Position numbers and translations under genes: made by a program. This document shows, piece by piece, positions 50,107 to 64,000 of a DNA stretch of 64,000 nt. Positions within the stretch are counted from its first letter, which is position 1; each line of letters begins with the position of its first letter. Source of the DNA: Anseranas semipalmata (taxonomy: Eukaryota; Chordata; Aves; Anseriformes; Anseranatidae); NCBI GenBank assembly GCA_013399115.1, contig VXAA01004090.1:47812-111811 (forward strand), given 5' to 3'. The notes under the pieces are model-generated. The model did not search any database and was not told where the DNA came from. It saw only the letters and a list, made by a program, of their open reading frames with translations.

Positions 50107-53100
50107 TTACTCCTGGCCAGATACTGCCTGCTCTGTGTCTGAGCAGTGAGACTTTGTCTTCTCCCACTGGCAGATGGCATTGGCATACTGCACCACGAGC
50201 TTATCCATCCAGGTAAGAGGTTCTGGGAATAGTACAGACCCCTCGAAAAAGCCCAGGTGGCCTCCATGAAGAGGCAGCACATGCATGACATTTTCCCGTT
50301 TCTCTGTAAAACAAAAGGAAGCATATAGTTCCAGAAGGTTATCATCTTGGAGCTGAGAACTAAACCATCTTAAATTGTGATAATCAACTCAATCCTTGGC
50401 ATAGGATCTGAACCAAAAGGAACAATCCCGTGAAGGACGCAGAAATGTGCTGACAAAGACCACAGCTAATATGAAGTCAAAAGCACATAACCTTACAACT
50501 TCACAGGACAAGACGGTCCACAGGAACCAGGCTGCCCAAGAAATGCTGCTGGCTGGGCCCTTATGGCAATACTGGTGATATCCTTCCATCTTTAACATGT
50601 ACACTGGAACTAGGACTTTTAGCATCATGTCAAGCTGCACCAAAGCTCTGGCATTATATTAGCTGCCTTGTTCCACATACAGTGAGAAAATCCCTGTGCT
50701 TGGTTCTGTCTGGAAACTGCTCTAGATGAATTCTCCCCTCATAGCTTTCAACAAGAAAAAGAATGAAGCCTGCTTTCCTCCCTGTACACCCAACTATTTG
50801 TGCAAAGAAACAGCAACCAGCTCCCTCTCCTGAACTTCTAAAGGTTATTTGCCTTTTTCTTGGCTGAAGATAGACAGCTACAGAACTCTCAAAGTAGATA
50901 CCTTAGTTCATTATCAAATAACATAGCTATGCAGGGGCTCCATTCATCCGGGAAGGGGGCTGTTCAACTATAGTTGTTCAAGACTATCACTATAATAACC
51001 CACCTTTCTACTAAATCCTGGTGAGGAATAAAGACATGAGAAAGCATTTTTTTTTTCCATTCAAGAATGTAACCTGAATGTAAACTGCTGGCTATCAACA
51101 CAAGCCAAAACAGCAGAAGATGCCTGAATGAAGGACTCAAGTTCCTCCTGCTCATGAAGAGCCTTGTTAGTTCTAGCAACTGGCGTTTTAAAGAGGCTTA
51201 GTACACCTCCCACAGGATTACAGATGTAATAAGGCAAGTCAAGCTGCTATGCAATCATGGATCATGATGAGATAAGTAAGCTGCAGGTACACAAACATGC
51301 ACTGCTGGAGCAGACTGCTTCAACATACCTGAAAGAGCTCTTGGAATTGATAGAAGGCTCTCATGTACAAGAGGGTCATCAGCAGCATTAACCAGCAGAA
51401 GAGGAACATAGATCTGCATCAAGAAAAATGGTAGAGAGAAAAAAGCAGTAAGGAATTGGTATCGGAGTTTCTATTAATTGTTAAAGCATCTTAGTTTGAC
51501 TCAATTCAGACATCTTATTTCAGAGTTGTTCTTCACCTGGAGAACCACCAGCAAAACAGTCAAAAATTAAGACTGGTGGCTTATTACCAATGGAGTACTC
51601 TGCAGGACTTGATTTGTTTCCAACTCGATTGTATGAAAAGGGATAGGGGCGTAACAGAGCACAAACAAATTAAGTCACAGATCTTCCCCATTCTCAGAAT
51701 TCAAATAGCTACACCCTTTTTGCTCTGCATTGCTTTGCACACCAGGCAGCTAGTGCCAGCTCTGTTATGTACACCTTGGTTAAAGTCCAGGAAACTCCCT
51801 TGGAGTGTCTCCATCCTCTGGTTCAGCAAATCAAGAAGGAATTAATCTTCCAGTCCTACTTCTGCAGCACTTTGGCCAGCTAAGCATCTGCCTTTCAGAT
51901 AGTGTCCTGAGCCTCTTCCAGAGTATCTAGTACTTTCTGCCTGGAAGCTACAGGCTGTATGCCACTACTGTTTCCCACCTACAGTCAGAGGGGTTCACCT
52001 GAAAGTGTGGCTTTATCTAGATCACTTGGATGCTATTACCCATCAGAGTTATAATCTCTTAAGAGCCCAGAGCATTTAGCACCAGAATTAGGGGTAGTAA
52101 GAACTGAAAACCCACTCCAAGATACTGTGTCTGATTACTTCTAAAAATCTAAGCTAAGACAGCTGTGTCTAGGTATCAACAACAGAAAGTACTGAGCATT
52201 TTAACTCCACTAGGAAAAAGAAGGTGCAAGAACAGTCAATTGCAAGAGCTTACCCTGTGCAAGTAATGCAGACAGCTTTCTTCTTCATAGTATTCCTTCA
52301 GGGAACTGTAGCCATGGAACTTCCTGAAATGGATAGTGTCACTGCCATCATCTGTTTCTAGTACCCACGTGACTCCCATTTGCAAGTAAGGACATAAATG
52401 CAGAGACCTGGATCTTTAAGAACAATACCTTCTTCTATGCAGAGTCTCTGCAAAACTCACCTTTGGTAGCACATGCCTTTATGCTTTCTGTGCTTACTCA
52501 AACACTGATAGCAGGATTTGTATTTCTTCTATACATAGTAAGCTAAATATGCAAGTGGAAGTCTAGCAGCCTTCAAGGCATCTTTTTAAACTTAACTTGC
52601 TTTCTTCCATATGTATGAGTTACTTATGAAATTATTCATCACCTGAAAGCTTTTACAAATATAAAACCACCACAGCTTACAAACCTCAAACATACTGGAC
52701 AAAAGGTCCTGCCTACAAGCCACCTGGAATTCACTGTGGTTCCAGTTCTTTGACATATTCCTAGCCCTCCATCTCAAACCAAGGATTCAATGAGCCTATA
52801 CTCAAGTGCTTTTTTTTTTCCTGGGGTAGGAGACAATGGTGCAACTGTAGGCCCAAACTAGACAGGCCTCAGGGATGAAGGACAAGCAGATTTCCCCTAG
52901 AAATCACTTTCAGAAAGACAACAATAATATTCCTAGTCCTCCAAAAACCTTACAGCTGTATAGCTGACAGTGTACAGCTTCAGCATTTTGTAAAGGCGTC
53001 AATGCCTGATACAAAACATGCCATGGCATGAATACAGCCATGGAACAAAGTGCTATGTTGTTTTCAAGGACACAAGCAGTAACAGGCTACTGCTTAATAA

Positions 53101-56100
53101 AGCAGAGAGCTTAATTTAGGTGTTAGCATGACAAGTTAAAAAGTTCATGTTATCTCAGCCAGTCCTAATGTTCATGGAGAAGGTAGTAGTATTTTTGGGG
53201 AGGAGGGTTTGTTTCAAAATTCAACCAGGACTGAGAACGCTCATGAGCAGTTCTGAGCTGCTTTCCACATTCTGCACTAGTTTTTGCTAGGTCTCTTGGC
53301 AGGGCTTGCCTCTTCCTAGTTTAATCTATGCTGCAGGTTCAAATGTTACTGATAAATACATGCCTCTTGGATGACTTTATTCTTGACAGTCACAGCTTCT
53401 GTAAAGCATCTTTTTTTTTGTGGTTTTATTCAATGCAAAGGCAAGGAAGGATTTCTGAGATTGTCAGCACTGCATCTCAGCAGATTCCTTCAGGCACAGC
53501 AAGAGGCATGCAAGAGCAACACTTGAAACAAGGTACTTTGAGAGACTACAGAGAAGCAGAGAGTCCCCCTTCATACCTCATAACATTATCATCAATCTGC
53601 ATAAGGGATGTTGCCGTATAGAGTTTGCTCAGATCAGCATCTGACAGGCTTTGTGGCTTCTTCACGTTATCTCCAAAAAGAACTTGCCTGAAAGAGGAAT
53701 AACAAGAAAAACATCCAAACACCATAACAAGTGCAGCAAAGCCATGACCTGCTTGAGGACAACTGAATTTACCAAGTCTGACAAGATAAGAATAGAAGCG
53801 GGCTACATACATGAGGCTTTCTTGGGAACAAGCACAACTTATTTGTCCACCTCCCTTCACAACAAGGCATAACAGAAACTAACAGCCACTTAGAGAAAAA
53901 TACTCTCCTGTTATACTGAAAAACTGCAAAAGGGGCCTCTAAAAAGCATCTTCCCAGAACAGACAACACTAAGGGTATTTAGAACAGAGGCTTTATGATA
54001 GAGGGAGGGTCCTCTGGCTTCAGACCAAACCTGTGGGTGGCTCGGGTGAGAGCACTAGCAGTCCTGGGCATAGCATCTCCATCACCATCTGGTCCTGAAG
54101 TCTCCACAGCACAGATATTAGGTTAGCTCATCCAGCAGAAATTACTTAGAGGCATTACCTTAGCAGAAAGCTATTTACTATGGACACTTGTCATAATTAG
54201 TTATTACCCTCAGGAGAGGATGTGTTTCTTCACCAGAACAAACCGCTCCCTTAACAAATAGAACAAAGGCCACAAGTTGGAAATGGTTTTTATTCCCTTT
54301 TAGAGGCAGCTGCAGGGCAGAGCAGGAGGCAGACTAGGTTTGACTTGGGAGAGCTGCCTTAGAGCACAAGTGATTGTAGAAAAAAATTACTTCACTGACT
54401 CTCCCCTTCAAGCCAGCATTGCCTTTATCTGGCTTATGGATCTAAACACCATTTAATGGGGGCTTATATACCTTGACATGTTAAATTTGGTCAAGTTGTC
54501 TAAATATCTGTTGGTCTGGAGTGAATTATGTGGATCATCCTACACGTCAGTTGCCCTAACTCCTTCTGCAAGTATTTCATACCACACAGGAGTGTTAGCA
54601 ATGAACCAGAAGTTTGCAAGTGACACATACTCCTAACTGGAATGAGTCTTAATTAGCTATTCCCCTCCTCTTCCTTCAATTCAGGCATCTTCAAACATAT
54701 ACAGATGAGGTACTTACATATTCATTGCCCTAAAAGCACCCAGATAATTTTTGTTATAGGAAACAAAAACATTGAGCATGTCACCTGATTTAACAAACAC
54801 ACTTTTCATATGTGAGAGCCACAGATCACAACGGTAACACAGGGATACTGCAAGTACATCTGCACTCTAGGAAGAGCAACACTAAGTATTCTGCTGGCTA
54901 CATGCTCTTTGTAGAAGAACAGCTAGAAGCCAGATCTACAGACTGACTGTTTGCTTATTTGATAAGCAGCAGCCCCATGCAGCAGATCTTGAAGATTAAT
55001 CCTACCTCTGTTAGGTTGCAGAACAAGAGGCTCCTTGAATAGGGGATTCTTTGGCTAGAAGTGAAACAGATGCAGAATACTCCACTTTGAAGTTTAATTA
55101 CAACGTTTTCCTGTGCTCGTCTTGTTTACTCATTAAACAAGTCTCGTCAGAAGGCAAAAAAACACAACAAAGCTTGCTTTCTTCTAACAGAATCACCAGA
55201 GCTTATTAATATTTTGCAGTATATGAGATTGACATGGGCTCCCCTTCTTTTTCTTGCTTCACTTAAAGACCACTGAGCTAGGAATTTGTACATAATCTTT
55301 CAGGAGTCTGATTTTAAAGTCTGACTGAGAAGACAAATCCAATATAGCAACTGACCCAATCAGTACCACCAGTGCAAGTGATGTACTATAGTACCTGTGA
55401 GAAAGGATGATCTTCTTCATGTTATCTGCCATGAGGAAGTTATAAAATCTTCTACATTGATCCCATTGCATGAAGGTTTCTTGTGCCCTAGAAAAAACAC
55501 AGTGCATAACAAACAAAGCTGTTAATGGAGATCTTGAAAGAGCAGAGTAATACACTGTAACATCTCATAGCAGCCTAGAGGCTATGTAAACAAACCTCCA
55601 GGCTTTCCCTGCCATAGCTTAACCTTTTCCAGGAAATGACTTCTACTTTGATGAAGTTTGGTAGTATCAGAAAACAGATCTGCAGTCTCATTTTGCACAA
55701 TGCAATTAGCTGTTCTGATTAAAGCATTTAAGAGCCATCAGTCAAGATCTGCAACACTGACAAGAGGATTTTGGTATCCCTTTGCATAAAGTTGAATGCA
55801 ATTTACTTAATGGGACTACCAAGGAAAGGACTAAAACCTGTTGCTGAAAGAAAGTTAATTGCGTATAATAGCTCTGCAGAGGAAATCATTTGTGCAGATG
55901 TTTCCAATATTTACATACACTATGATTGTTTTAGCTTCATTGGCAGGAACTGTCGGAATAAATACTAGTTGCAGCTTCAAGTGGCATCAGAGTTGAAGTC
56001 GTTACCTATTCTCAGAGCAGAATAGCACTTCACAGCTTATCTGTTGTTAAAACAGAATTAAAGTCGTCCAGACTTCAGTGAGCTTTGCCAGATACAAGCA

Positions 56101-59100
56101 CTCCTTTGCTATGCAGGGTCATGGGCAGGTTATAGCTTTACTCTTAACAGGGTTTGCTGTTACTGAGGAAACATACTATCATTTACTGAGCAACCTAAGA
56201 ATGCTGGGAGCAAGCAGTTTCAGCTACTGAAGTACTCCCATTTAAACATTAACATCCCATGGGAACTACAGTGGATTTATCACAACCTTCCAAGCCACAA
56301 GCTGCAAGTTCCCTAGCAGAGCATAAGCAAGCTATGTTTGCTTGCAGTAAGCCACACTGGAGCATGGACTTTTTGTCTAGCCAGCCTAGAGCTACCATGC
56401 TTATGCCAGGGCAGGGGAATAAAGACAGGAAAAGATTTTCCAAGCAAACTTTCAAAGTCATTTCAAGACGACTGAAGTTATAACTGCTACATTTCCCCAC
56501 AATTACTGTGGCAGACAGTAGGACTCCTAATATGAAGGGCTGCAAGCACTGACAAAAACACAACTTCCAGTATTTTGAGGACTGCACACGTTTCAAAGGT
56601 GGGGACTCTCCCCACAGCCTGTAGCTATGGTGAAGATGCATTCCACAAGATCAAGCAGCAGAATCAAGCCTGTGCAGGCAGAGATTAAGGAATAAGGAGA
56701 CATGTCCCTGCTTAGCCTCAGGGAACAAATTCCCCAGACTTTGTGTTAATTCATTAAACCAAGAGAGCCATTTCCTGCTGGCAGAGCCTTGTATTGCTGC
56801 TACTTTACCATGCCCATCTATGGGACACTTGCTTAATGCCCTGGAAAGGCTTTCATATTTCAAATGCCTGCTTCATCTTGCTCACCACCACTTTTTCCCT
56901 AATTTTTCTTCCTTTACTTCCTAAAGATATTTGGGGATAAAGGCTGTACAAGCTAATAAAAAAGAGGAATGGTAAGCTAACTGGTCATCTACCAGGGCAA
57001 TCCACTTCCATGCAGCTCAGAGGGAAGAGACCAGTTATTTTCACCTATCAGACCAAGTCCAGGAAGGCTAAGGCTTATCTGTTCCACCTGGAGATGCTTC
57101 GTACCTCCTCTCCCTCCCCCTCCTATAGCCAAGGGTACAAGGCCCACCACGTCCTGTCTTTTACTTAGTAGATATTTATTGATGTTGCTTTCCCCCAGCT
57201 CTTTGTCTAATTAGCATTTAAAAGCAGCACTAAATATTAGGTAGGGAGACACAAGACCTGAAAAGCCTTCCTGCTGAGTGCACAGTAATGCATAGCAGAT
57301 GTTTTGTGACTGGAGATTTGCTAGGAGATGTTTACCCAGCAGGTGGAGTCAAGAGCTCAAAAATCCACAAGAACCCACAGAAGACTTGCATTAAACTCAG
57401 ACAAGCAGCTGTTATTTTTCCACACAGATATCCAAGTGCAGTATTGTTAAACAGGTTGTCCTTACCCTGCCATTTCACCAGCACATCATGACATACTACT
57501 AAGAATTCGGCTTAGGGAACAGAATTACTCAACATTTTGGAGACCAGAAATACAATGTTGCATAACTGCAAAAGATAAACCAAACTGGCCAAGGCCAGAT
57601 GTGATCCTTGCAAACCCTGTTTGATGGCTGCAAAAACAGTTTCAGGAGCTGGCTTCAAAAGGATGCTCTGTGCCAGAACCTCAATACAACTAAGAATATT
57701 TTACTTGAAACAAAAACAGAAAAACTATTCCTGAAAGCATCTGTTCAGATTTTAAGGGTGCGAACTCATGGGGATCTAGCAGTAGATTGTACACTTTTAG
57801 CAATAGTCGCACCTGATCTGAAGTCTGAAAAGAAATAAGGTATGCTGCAATATTACTGAATTGTGTAGCAAACTTTTAGCCATGTCTAATGCTTCTAGAA
57901 AAACTTCTTACACCTGTAAGAGCTCAACTCATAAAAGGTGTTTTCAGATTGCTGAATATCAAACTAGTCACAGTACAGATAAGAGCATCAGCAGCATCAA
58001 AAGAGTTCTAGTTACCTTCACCAGGCTGGGAGGCCAAATTCCATAGCAAGTCCCTCGCAGTGCTGTTGGTTTCATCTTTATCTGCCCAAAGGATCTTGAC
58101 ACAAACACCCTGGTCTCAATAGCCCCCCCCTTTGCCTTTCAAATATTCTCATGGCTCAGTGAGGCAGTTAAATTACTGGACAATCAGCTGTACCTCAGTG
58201 GTTGTCCATATGTAGAGACAGTAAAAACTGGAAGCATTAGTGTAGCCAGTTACACTGTTTTAATCTCCAGTAACTGCACGTACATGGAAAGTTATCACAC
58301 ATTAGTTGAGCCACCAGTTTTCGAGCAAGAGTGCTGTACCCAGATCCTCCACCAGTGAATGCAAGTGTTAACACTAGGTGGAGCCCTTACAGCTCTTGTG
58401 AAGTGCTACAGCCTTGGCTTCCACGTGGGGAACAAGCTAACATTTTAGGCATGCCGTAGGGCTGTAAGCCTTAGCCTCCCCACCTTCCAAATTTCCAAAT
58501 TGTATTGTTGACACAGTTTATTTGTGCTGCCAATCAACAAAGGTTTGACTGCTGCTTCAGGAAGGTGGCATCCTGCATGCTGCAGTCATACAGACTAATT
58601 AGGTGCAAGAGAACCAGCACTTTTCCCCACACTCTGCAGAAGAGAACCCCAGAAGAGACCAGCACAGAGACTCTGCAGACTCACCTGAGCGCGCTGTACC
58701 CCTGGCACACACTGACACAGCACAGGACCCTCTCCTGGTTGGCCTGGCTCTCTCCCACGTATTTGCACACAATGTTTCCACCCAGGCTGAAGCCTACCAC
58801 AACCAACTGGGTCTGAGGGTAGGTCTTCCTGATGTAGTTAACCATGGCACCAAATTCCCAGGTGCAACCTGAAAATAAGGACAGTGTCAAGAGTCATCTT
58901 CCAACAGCCCTACATTTCCACTTCAAACTCCAGTTGTATGCTTTAAGTTCAGCTTCTTACCCTTTCTGACTTTTCAATAACCTCAAGATTTTAAGGGCTC
59001 TGATTCATACACATGTTCATGTATCTGTTTTATGAGTCCTGTGGACCTTAGCTCATGCCTTGTTCTGACTGACTGCCAAAAGTAAAATGAAATTAAAAAA

Positions 59101-62100
59101 AGTCATGGGAACAGCTAGTCTGAAAATCCAAACTCTTTCTTTCTAAAGCAGATTAAAATGTGAAGTCAAAGAACCCTGGGCTTGACATTGCTGCTTAAGA
59201 ACTCAGCATATCAGTACCTACAGCTATTTCTCCTGCCTTTGAGTTTGGAAAGAGGAAACATGCAGAGAAGCAGCTCCAAAACTGATGGTATTAGGACAAC
59301 ACTATCAACAGGCTATGCACTTTGTTAACCTTCTGACTGGACTCAAGACTGCAAACCACACAGGAGGCACCACATGAACAAAAGAAATAAACCTCCTGCT
59401 ATTTATTCTGGTTTACAGCCAGAATCTCAGCTCTGTCCCGTGGAGCTGCTCCAGGATGGTAAGTCCTAAGGGTTTAGATTCTACACCATGCCAGCCAAGC
59501 ACCGCTCCAGTGTGCCCCCACCCCAAATGCAACATCCTCGCCAGACATCAGACTCAAGTTTTGGTTAGCTCTGGACTAGATGCCGAGCACCATAGTTTGT
59601 GTTTACTTCAGTGAAATAGAAAGCTTCTGGTTGAGCATTTCATCAGGGCTTGGGCGCTTCCCTGTGAACGTTCTTAATGAACAATTATCCTCAAGATGAC
59701 AAATGCTGCATTGCCCTTGTCTCCTCTAGAAGAAGTAAGCAGTCAAAACACTTCAGTGTTTGACTTTCATGATTTGAGAGCAGCTGGCTACCATTTCAGA
59801 AACCTGAAGCTAGAACAGCAACAGGTCAAGATTGATGTAAAGGCTTGAGGACCGAGCAAATCAAGTTTACACTACTTGCTCCCCGATAAATACATCAGGA
59901 ATCCAGCAAAAGCTGGAAGGACAACAGGATATTTGGATTGGAGGCAGAGTAAAGTCTGCTCAGGGTCTTGCTGGCACAACACTTGGCAGAGTTGCTTGTT
60001 AAGTGATTTACTGTTTTACTTAAAGGAAGTGCTAGGCATTCCTTGCCCTTTCCAAGGCTATAAAAGATTCAGAAAGGCATGTCTCCAGAGCTACACTGCA
60101 GAACAGCTCCCTAAGGTCTAAAGGAAAGCTACATGAAATGAAGAGAGTCTGCCATCAGCTCCAGCAAACTCTCAGAAATTTAGAGTAGGATTCAGAAATC
60201 TAGACTGGCATTTGACACTAGGTAGAGAAAAGTTAGAGCACCACCTCATTCAAAACAGCACCAGGCAGAGCTGTAGCAGATCTATACCCTGATGGTGGTG
60301 TTACTTCCCTTCCTCCCCTATCCCTTATTAGCAATTTCAGCTAATTATTCAAAAATTTAGGCTATGGCATTATTTTTAGGTGTCAAGCTAGCATGACACT
60401 GCCAAAAGTTTCAGAGAGCAGCTAGCGAATTTGGGGATTGTACTCCGTCCTAGGAAGGTACTATTTTTGGAAGGAAGCTCTCAACTTTTATCAAAAAATC
60501 AAGTGCTTCAAGGAAGTCAAGCCTGGTTCCCAAGACATGGTAGACTCAAAGCAACGACCAGCCTAGCACCTCATTACAAATTGAGGCTATCGGTATTCCT
60601 GAAATGTTTTCCACTCAGGAGTGGATTTAATAGTTATAAAACAAACAAAGCTTTACTGCTTAATTGCCTGCTAGACCCAGAGTCTCAAAGCACAAGATAT
60701 TTTCAAGTTGTTAATCCAAACTCTTAGTAATAAATATCTTAGTTATCTTTAAAAAAAAGATAAAGAAACCTAACACCAGTCTGCTAAACCCACAGTTGAC
60801 TCCTGACATGATATACCTATAGGTGTTTGCAGTAAAGAAGGACATGAGGGCTCAACAGAACTCGGGAACAAGCAGATCAGATCTCAGGCAAGAAGGCCAT
60901 ATTCTACCAAGATCACATTACACACTAGCAGGGCAGTTAAGAATAGCTGGAGTCACTCTTAACCCACCAAAAGTACTTTATTCCTTTTAATTTCTAGTTT
61001 AATAAGGATTTCCTTATATTCAAGGTGAAAGCCCAAAATCACGGTAGTCAAGCACTACCACTTCTGTAGGTTTACTATTATACTACAGAACTGTTGTCAT
61101 TCTTTGACATATGTGTTACATGCGGGGACCAATCTGACCATGTCCTTCCTAGGATGGAAAGGTACTTTCTGGATAGGCTGGTACACACTCCCTCTCATAT
61201 TACATTTTCCAAAGTCTCAGAAATAGCTGTTATCCTTCAGAGCCGGGTTTCTTCATATCCCACTAAACTGACATTTAAGCACCTCTCAAATCATTTGAAC
61301 AGGCTCATAGTAGCCACAAGTGCTTTTTTCAAATTTTTTCTTTCGGAAAATTGTCTCCTTGATTAGGATACATATGTAAGAACTAGGATAAGTAAGAAAG
61401 AAAATTTGAATCCCAGCACTAGCTTCCTTTCTTCCTTATAAGTTAGGTTTAGTTCCTAAGAAACAGTATAAAATGGCAGTTGGGTTATGCTAAAGGAGCC
61501 TGATCAAGTCCTAGAAATTCCATAAGCTTGAAGGTCACCAGCTGTCAAAGTACCTACCATATGTGAACATCCGTGGAGAAGTGAGCTCAATATTTGGTAA
61601 GGCCCCCAAGTGATTCAGGACAGCACATCTGTACCCATTTTTCTGCGCATAGTCAACAAAAGTGCGGATATACTGCTTTTCACTGTGGTTAGCAATCCCA
61701 GGGCAGATTACCATCGTGACATCCTCTGTGCATAGAAAGAGAGGGAAGTTAAGTAAATGTCACTTCATGCAAATTAAGAAATTCAGAAGCTTTCCATTTC
61801 AGATCCATGGGAAACCACGTACCAGAAGAAAGTTAAAAATCCTACTACTCTGCCAAAAAGACCAGTACAGGACAGGAGACTAGCAGTTCTAATGCTAAAG
61901 ATGTGGAAAGAGTAATTCATGTTATAGCAAATGAACTATTTTCTAACTTTGGGGAAGGCTGCCCAAACAGTTCCACAGAAACTGCCTGGAGACCAAAAGA
62001 AAATCCTTCCCTTTGAAGAAAGATGTTTGACATCACACATGTTCTGCTTTCTGACAGCCTGTTCTAACTGCTAAGTGCATGGAAGCACTAGAGCACACTG

Positions 62101-63481
62101 CCTGTTCATGCACCAGGTAGACCAAGCTGTTTTTCTCACTTCCCTTGCAGAGTTCAACCCAGATCTTCAAAATGAAGCTTTGCTAAGCACAGAAATTCTG
62201 ACCGACTGACGTTAGCCATCACCTGCTTCATGGCTCATCTAATATTTGATCTGCTGACACTGTTCATCAGTTTAACAAGATATTTTATCAGCTAAGTCAT
62301 TACTGTAATTCAAGTAAGCACAGTAAAGCATATTCAGGATTAGTACATGCACTTCTAATTAGCTATCATACTCTTTGCACTTACGTGCAAAGCTCTAACT
62401 CTTAGCAGCTCTACCCACTGTGAATTTTTGTCTCATTAGGAAAGCACTGTTCAGATTCTCTTTGGTGATAAGGATAACAACCTGTTGCAGCACAGCATTA
62501 TGCCACAAAGATCTCAACTCTGACATTAAGAACTTGGCCTTTTCTGAAGGCCAAATGGGAGTCATGGGCTTACAAGGAAATGCTCTGCTACTGCAGAGGT
62601 TAGATTGTACTACTGAAGTCAAGTCACAGTAACTCAATTTTAAGTGTCGCTGTCACCACTAGGAATAGTGCATTTGAAACTTGACATTCACTCTGAATAT
62701 ACATAGATGATGCAGTAGGAAATCACCAGGATTTTCTATGTTTTCCACAGATTCTCTTAAAGTCTAGACTCCTTCATACCCCGTGCACATGGAGTTTGTT
62801 TTCATACAGAACTTGAAACAACTATTGTGAATAAAGGCTACCAAGAAACTATTTGTAAGGGGGAGATAAAGTCTAATTTATTTTCCATGCACACCAGGCT
62901 ATGAAGAATCCCATGCTACTAGTCTCTGTTCTATGATCCCACAGCCTTAACATGTAAAGGGCACTCCAAACACAAGGCTTACCACCAGCTTTTCTTTGCC
63001 AGCATCTCACTTGAGAGAGAGGTTATGGAACATTTCTTCTGCTCCTTAATGCCCACCTCCTGCCACACAAGGTTAATTAGTCTAGTGGGTCCTCCTCTGC
63101 TGCCTGAGCTATGAGTACGCAGCAAGATGGCCTCACAGCCTCCACACATGGGCTAGTACTGCATAGCAGCCCCCTTCCCATCACCAAAATTAACACCTAT
63201 CCTTTCTGAGAATCAAGAAGCAGTGTTCTTATCTATCCCCCTCCACGCTCCAGAGCACAGAATCAAGGCTAGCAGCTAGATGCAGCCAGCAGCTGTTTGA
63301 CTGACCTCCAGTGCAATGCTCAGACTGCGGCTCAAAGAGATCAAAGGTTGCTGTTGCTCCATCTGGCATCGTGAGGTACTTGCGATGTCCGTACGGATGT
63401 GGCGATCTCACTCTCCCCATTTTTCCATAAAGGGCAGTCTGGATATGTCCACTCTTTCCCCAGATCAGGGGTGGAATGTAC
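50107..63481 (-). CDS. ABHD2: Monoacylglycerol lipase ABHD2 (alpha/beta hydrolase domain 2), partial at N-terminus
   Basis: A single-pass membrane serine hydrolase that acts on monoacylglycerols and other esters; in mammalian sperm it is the progesterone-activated lipase that removes the CatSper inhibitor 2-arachidonoylglycerol. Visible exons, gene 5' to 3': 63481-63306, 61725-61558, 58868-58685, 55487-55395, 53687-53577, 52323-52254, 51413-51329, 50303-50107. They give 1084 nt, about 360 residues plus stop, all in phase. Human ABHD2 has 425 residues, so about 65 residues with the membrane anchor lie beyond the right edge. The nucleophile is Ser in GFSLGG (codon 58786-58788), the acid lies in NAADDPLV, and the catalytic His is in HGGHLGFF (codon 50257-50259). 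The exon 63481-63306 donor is the less common GTCAGT. The last 20 residues differ most from the mammalian form. Introns reach 3.2 kb (55488-58684). Confidence 0.97.
53688..63305 (-). other. ABHD2 introns
   Basis: Four introns (53688-55394, 55488-58684, 58869-61557 and 61726-63305) make up most of this stretch. No CR1 copy, RNA gene or extra exon is recognised. The stretch is AT-rich with short A or T runs. The shorter downstream introns (50304-51328, 51414-52253, 52324-53576) and the start of the next one (63482-64000) also show nothing I can name. Confidence 0.5.
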
Positions 63482-64000
63482 CTGAAAGAGGCAGTAATTT
63501 AATTACATATCCCTGCTGTGTTAACAAGCCTTTGAGAACAGATAAGCAATCCCATACCAAATCTCCCCCTCATTTCCAAATACAGTAACAAATACAAAAT
63601 TGTTTTTGCTGTGACTGAACTGGCAGCACTGATCTTTGCAGCCTTACCAGAGTGGAGAGACTGATATGCTCTCCCAGCTGACAAATCAGCGCTAATAGAA
63701 GAGGCCAAAATCCAGACATTCCTACATATTGAAACGTTACATGCACAAATGCTTCTCACAGACTAAGCAGAGACCTTGTGTCTTAGTGAGATTGGAACAG
63801 CATGTTGCTAGTCAACCAAACTGACCTTCAAAACTTGTCAAACGTTGTAAATCTGTTTTAATTGAAACACTGAAGCCTGCTGGGTTGCACCACATGGACT
63901 TGTGTAAGCACGTGACTACATAAGTCAGCGGCAGAAACAACAGGATTCAAAGCAAGGTCTGAAAGACTAAAAGCCACCAGACTTGCTTGTTGTGACGATT

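Overview
This is a stretch of a bird nuclear chromosome. It carries four multi-exon protein genes with GT-AG introns, two avian CR1 retroposon tails, and the gene order POLG - FANCI - RLBP1 - ABHD2, which is the order known from human 15q26.1. The species cannot be fixed from the sequence. There are no operons, CRISPR arrays, prophages or other microbial features.

Layout. (1) 200-9267, plus strand: POLG, the catalytic subunit of mitochondrial DNA polymerase gamma. I reconstruct 22 coding exons and 1197 residues. The 5' half is very GC-rich with tiny introns. (2) 9630-34588, minus strand: FANCI, the Fanconi anaemia partner of FANCD2. I reconstruct 36 coding exons and 1311 residues; roughly the first 28 codons and the promoter are lost in a 944-base run of N (34658-35601). 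POLG and FANCI converge, and their 3' ends probably overlap. (3) 37622-41177, plus strand: RLBP1 (CRALBP), the 11-cis-retinal carrier of retinal pigment epithelium and Mueller glia. It has 7 coding exons, 316 residues, a non-coding first exon and a TATA box with clustered TAAT homeodomain cores upstream. (4) 50107-63481, minus strand, continuing past the right edge: ABHD2, a membrane alpha/beta hydrolase. Eight 3' coding exons (about 360 residues) are visible, followed by a 3' UTR of about 6.4 kb ending near 43730.

The four genes are neighbours rather than a pathway: mitochondrial DNA replication, interstrand crosslink repair, the visual cycle, and lipid-ester hydrolysis. FANCI and RLBP1 are head-to-head about 2.3 kb apart; POLG/FANCI and RLBP1/ABHD2 are tail-to-tail. 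Base composition alternates: GC-rich (POLG), AT-richer (FANCI body), GC-rich (34.5-42 kb), AT-richer (ABHD2).

Exon joins were worked out by hand from splice signals, reading phase and recalled family sequences. All phases close without a frameshift in all four genes. I found no convincing undescribed system. The points most worth checking are the POLG/FANCI 3' overlap with a FANCI stop codon inside an AATAAA, a GC-AG intron in POLG, and the RLBP1 promoter cluster.
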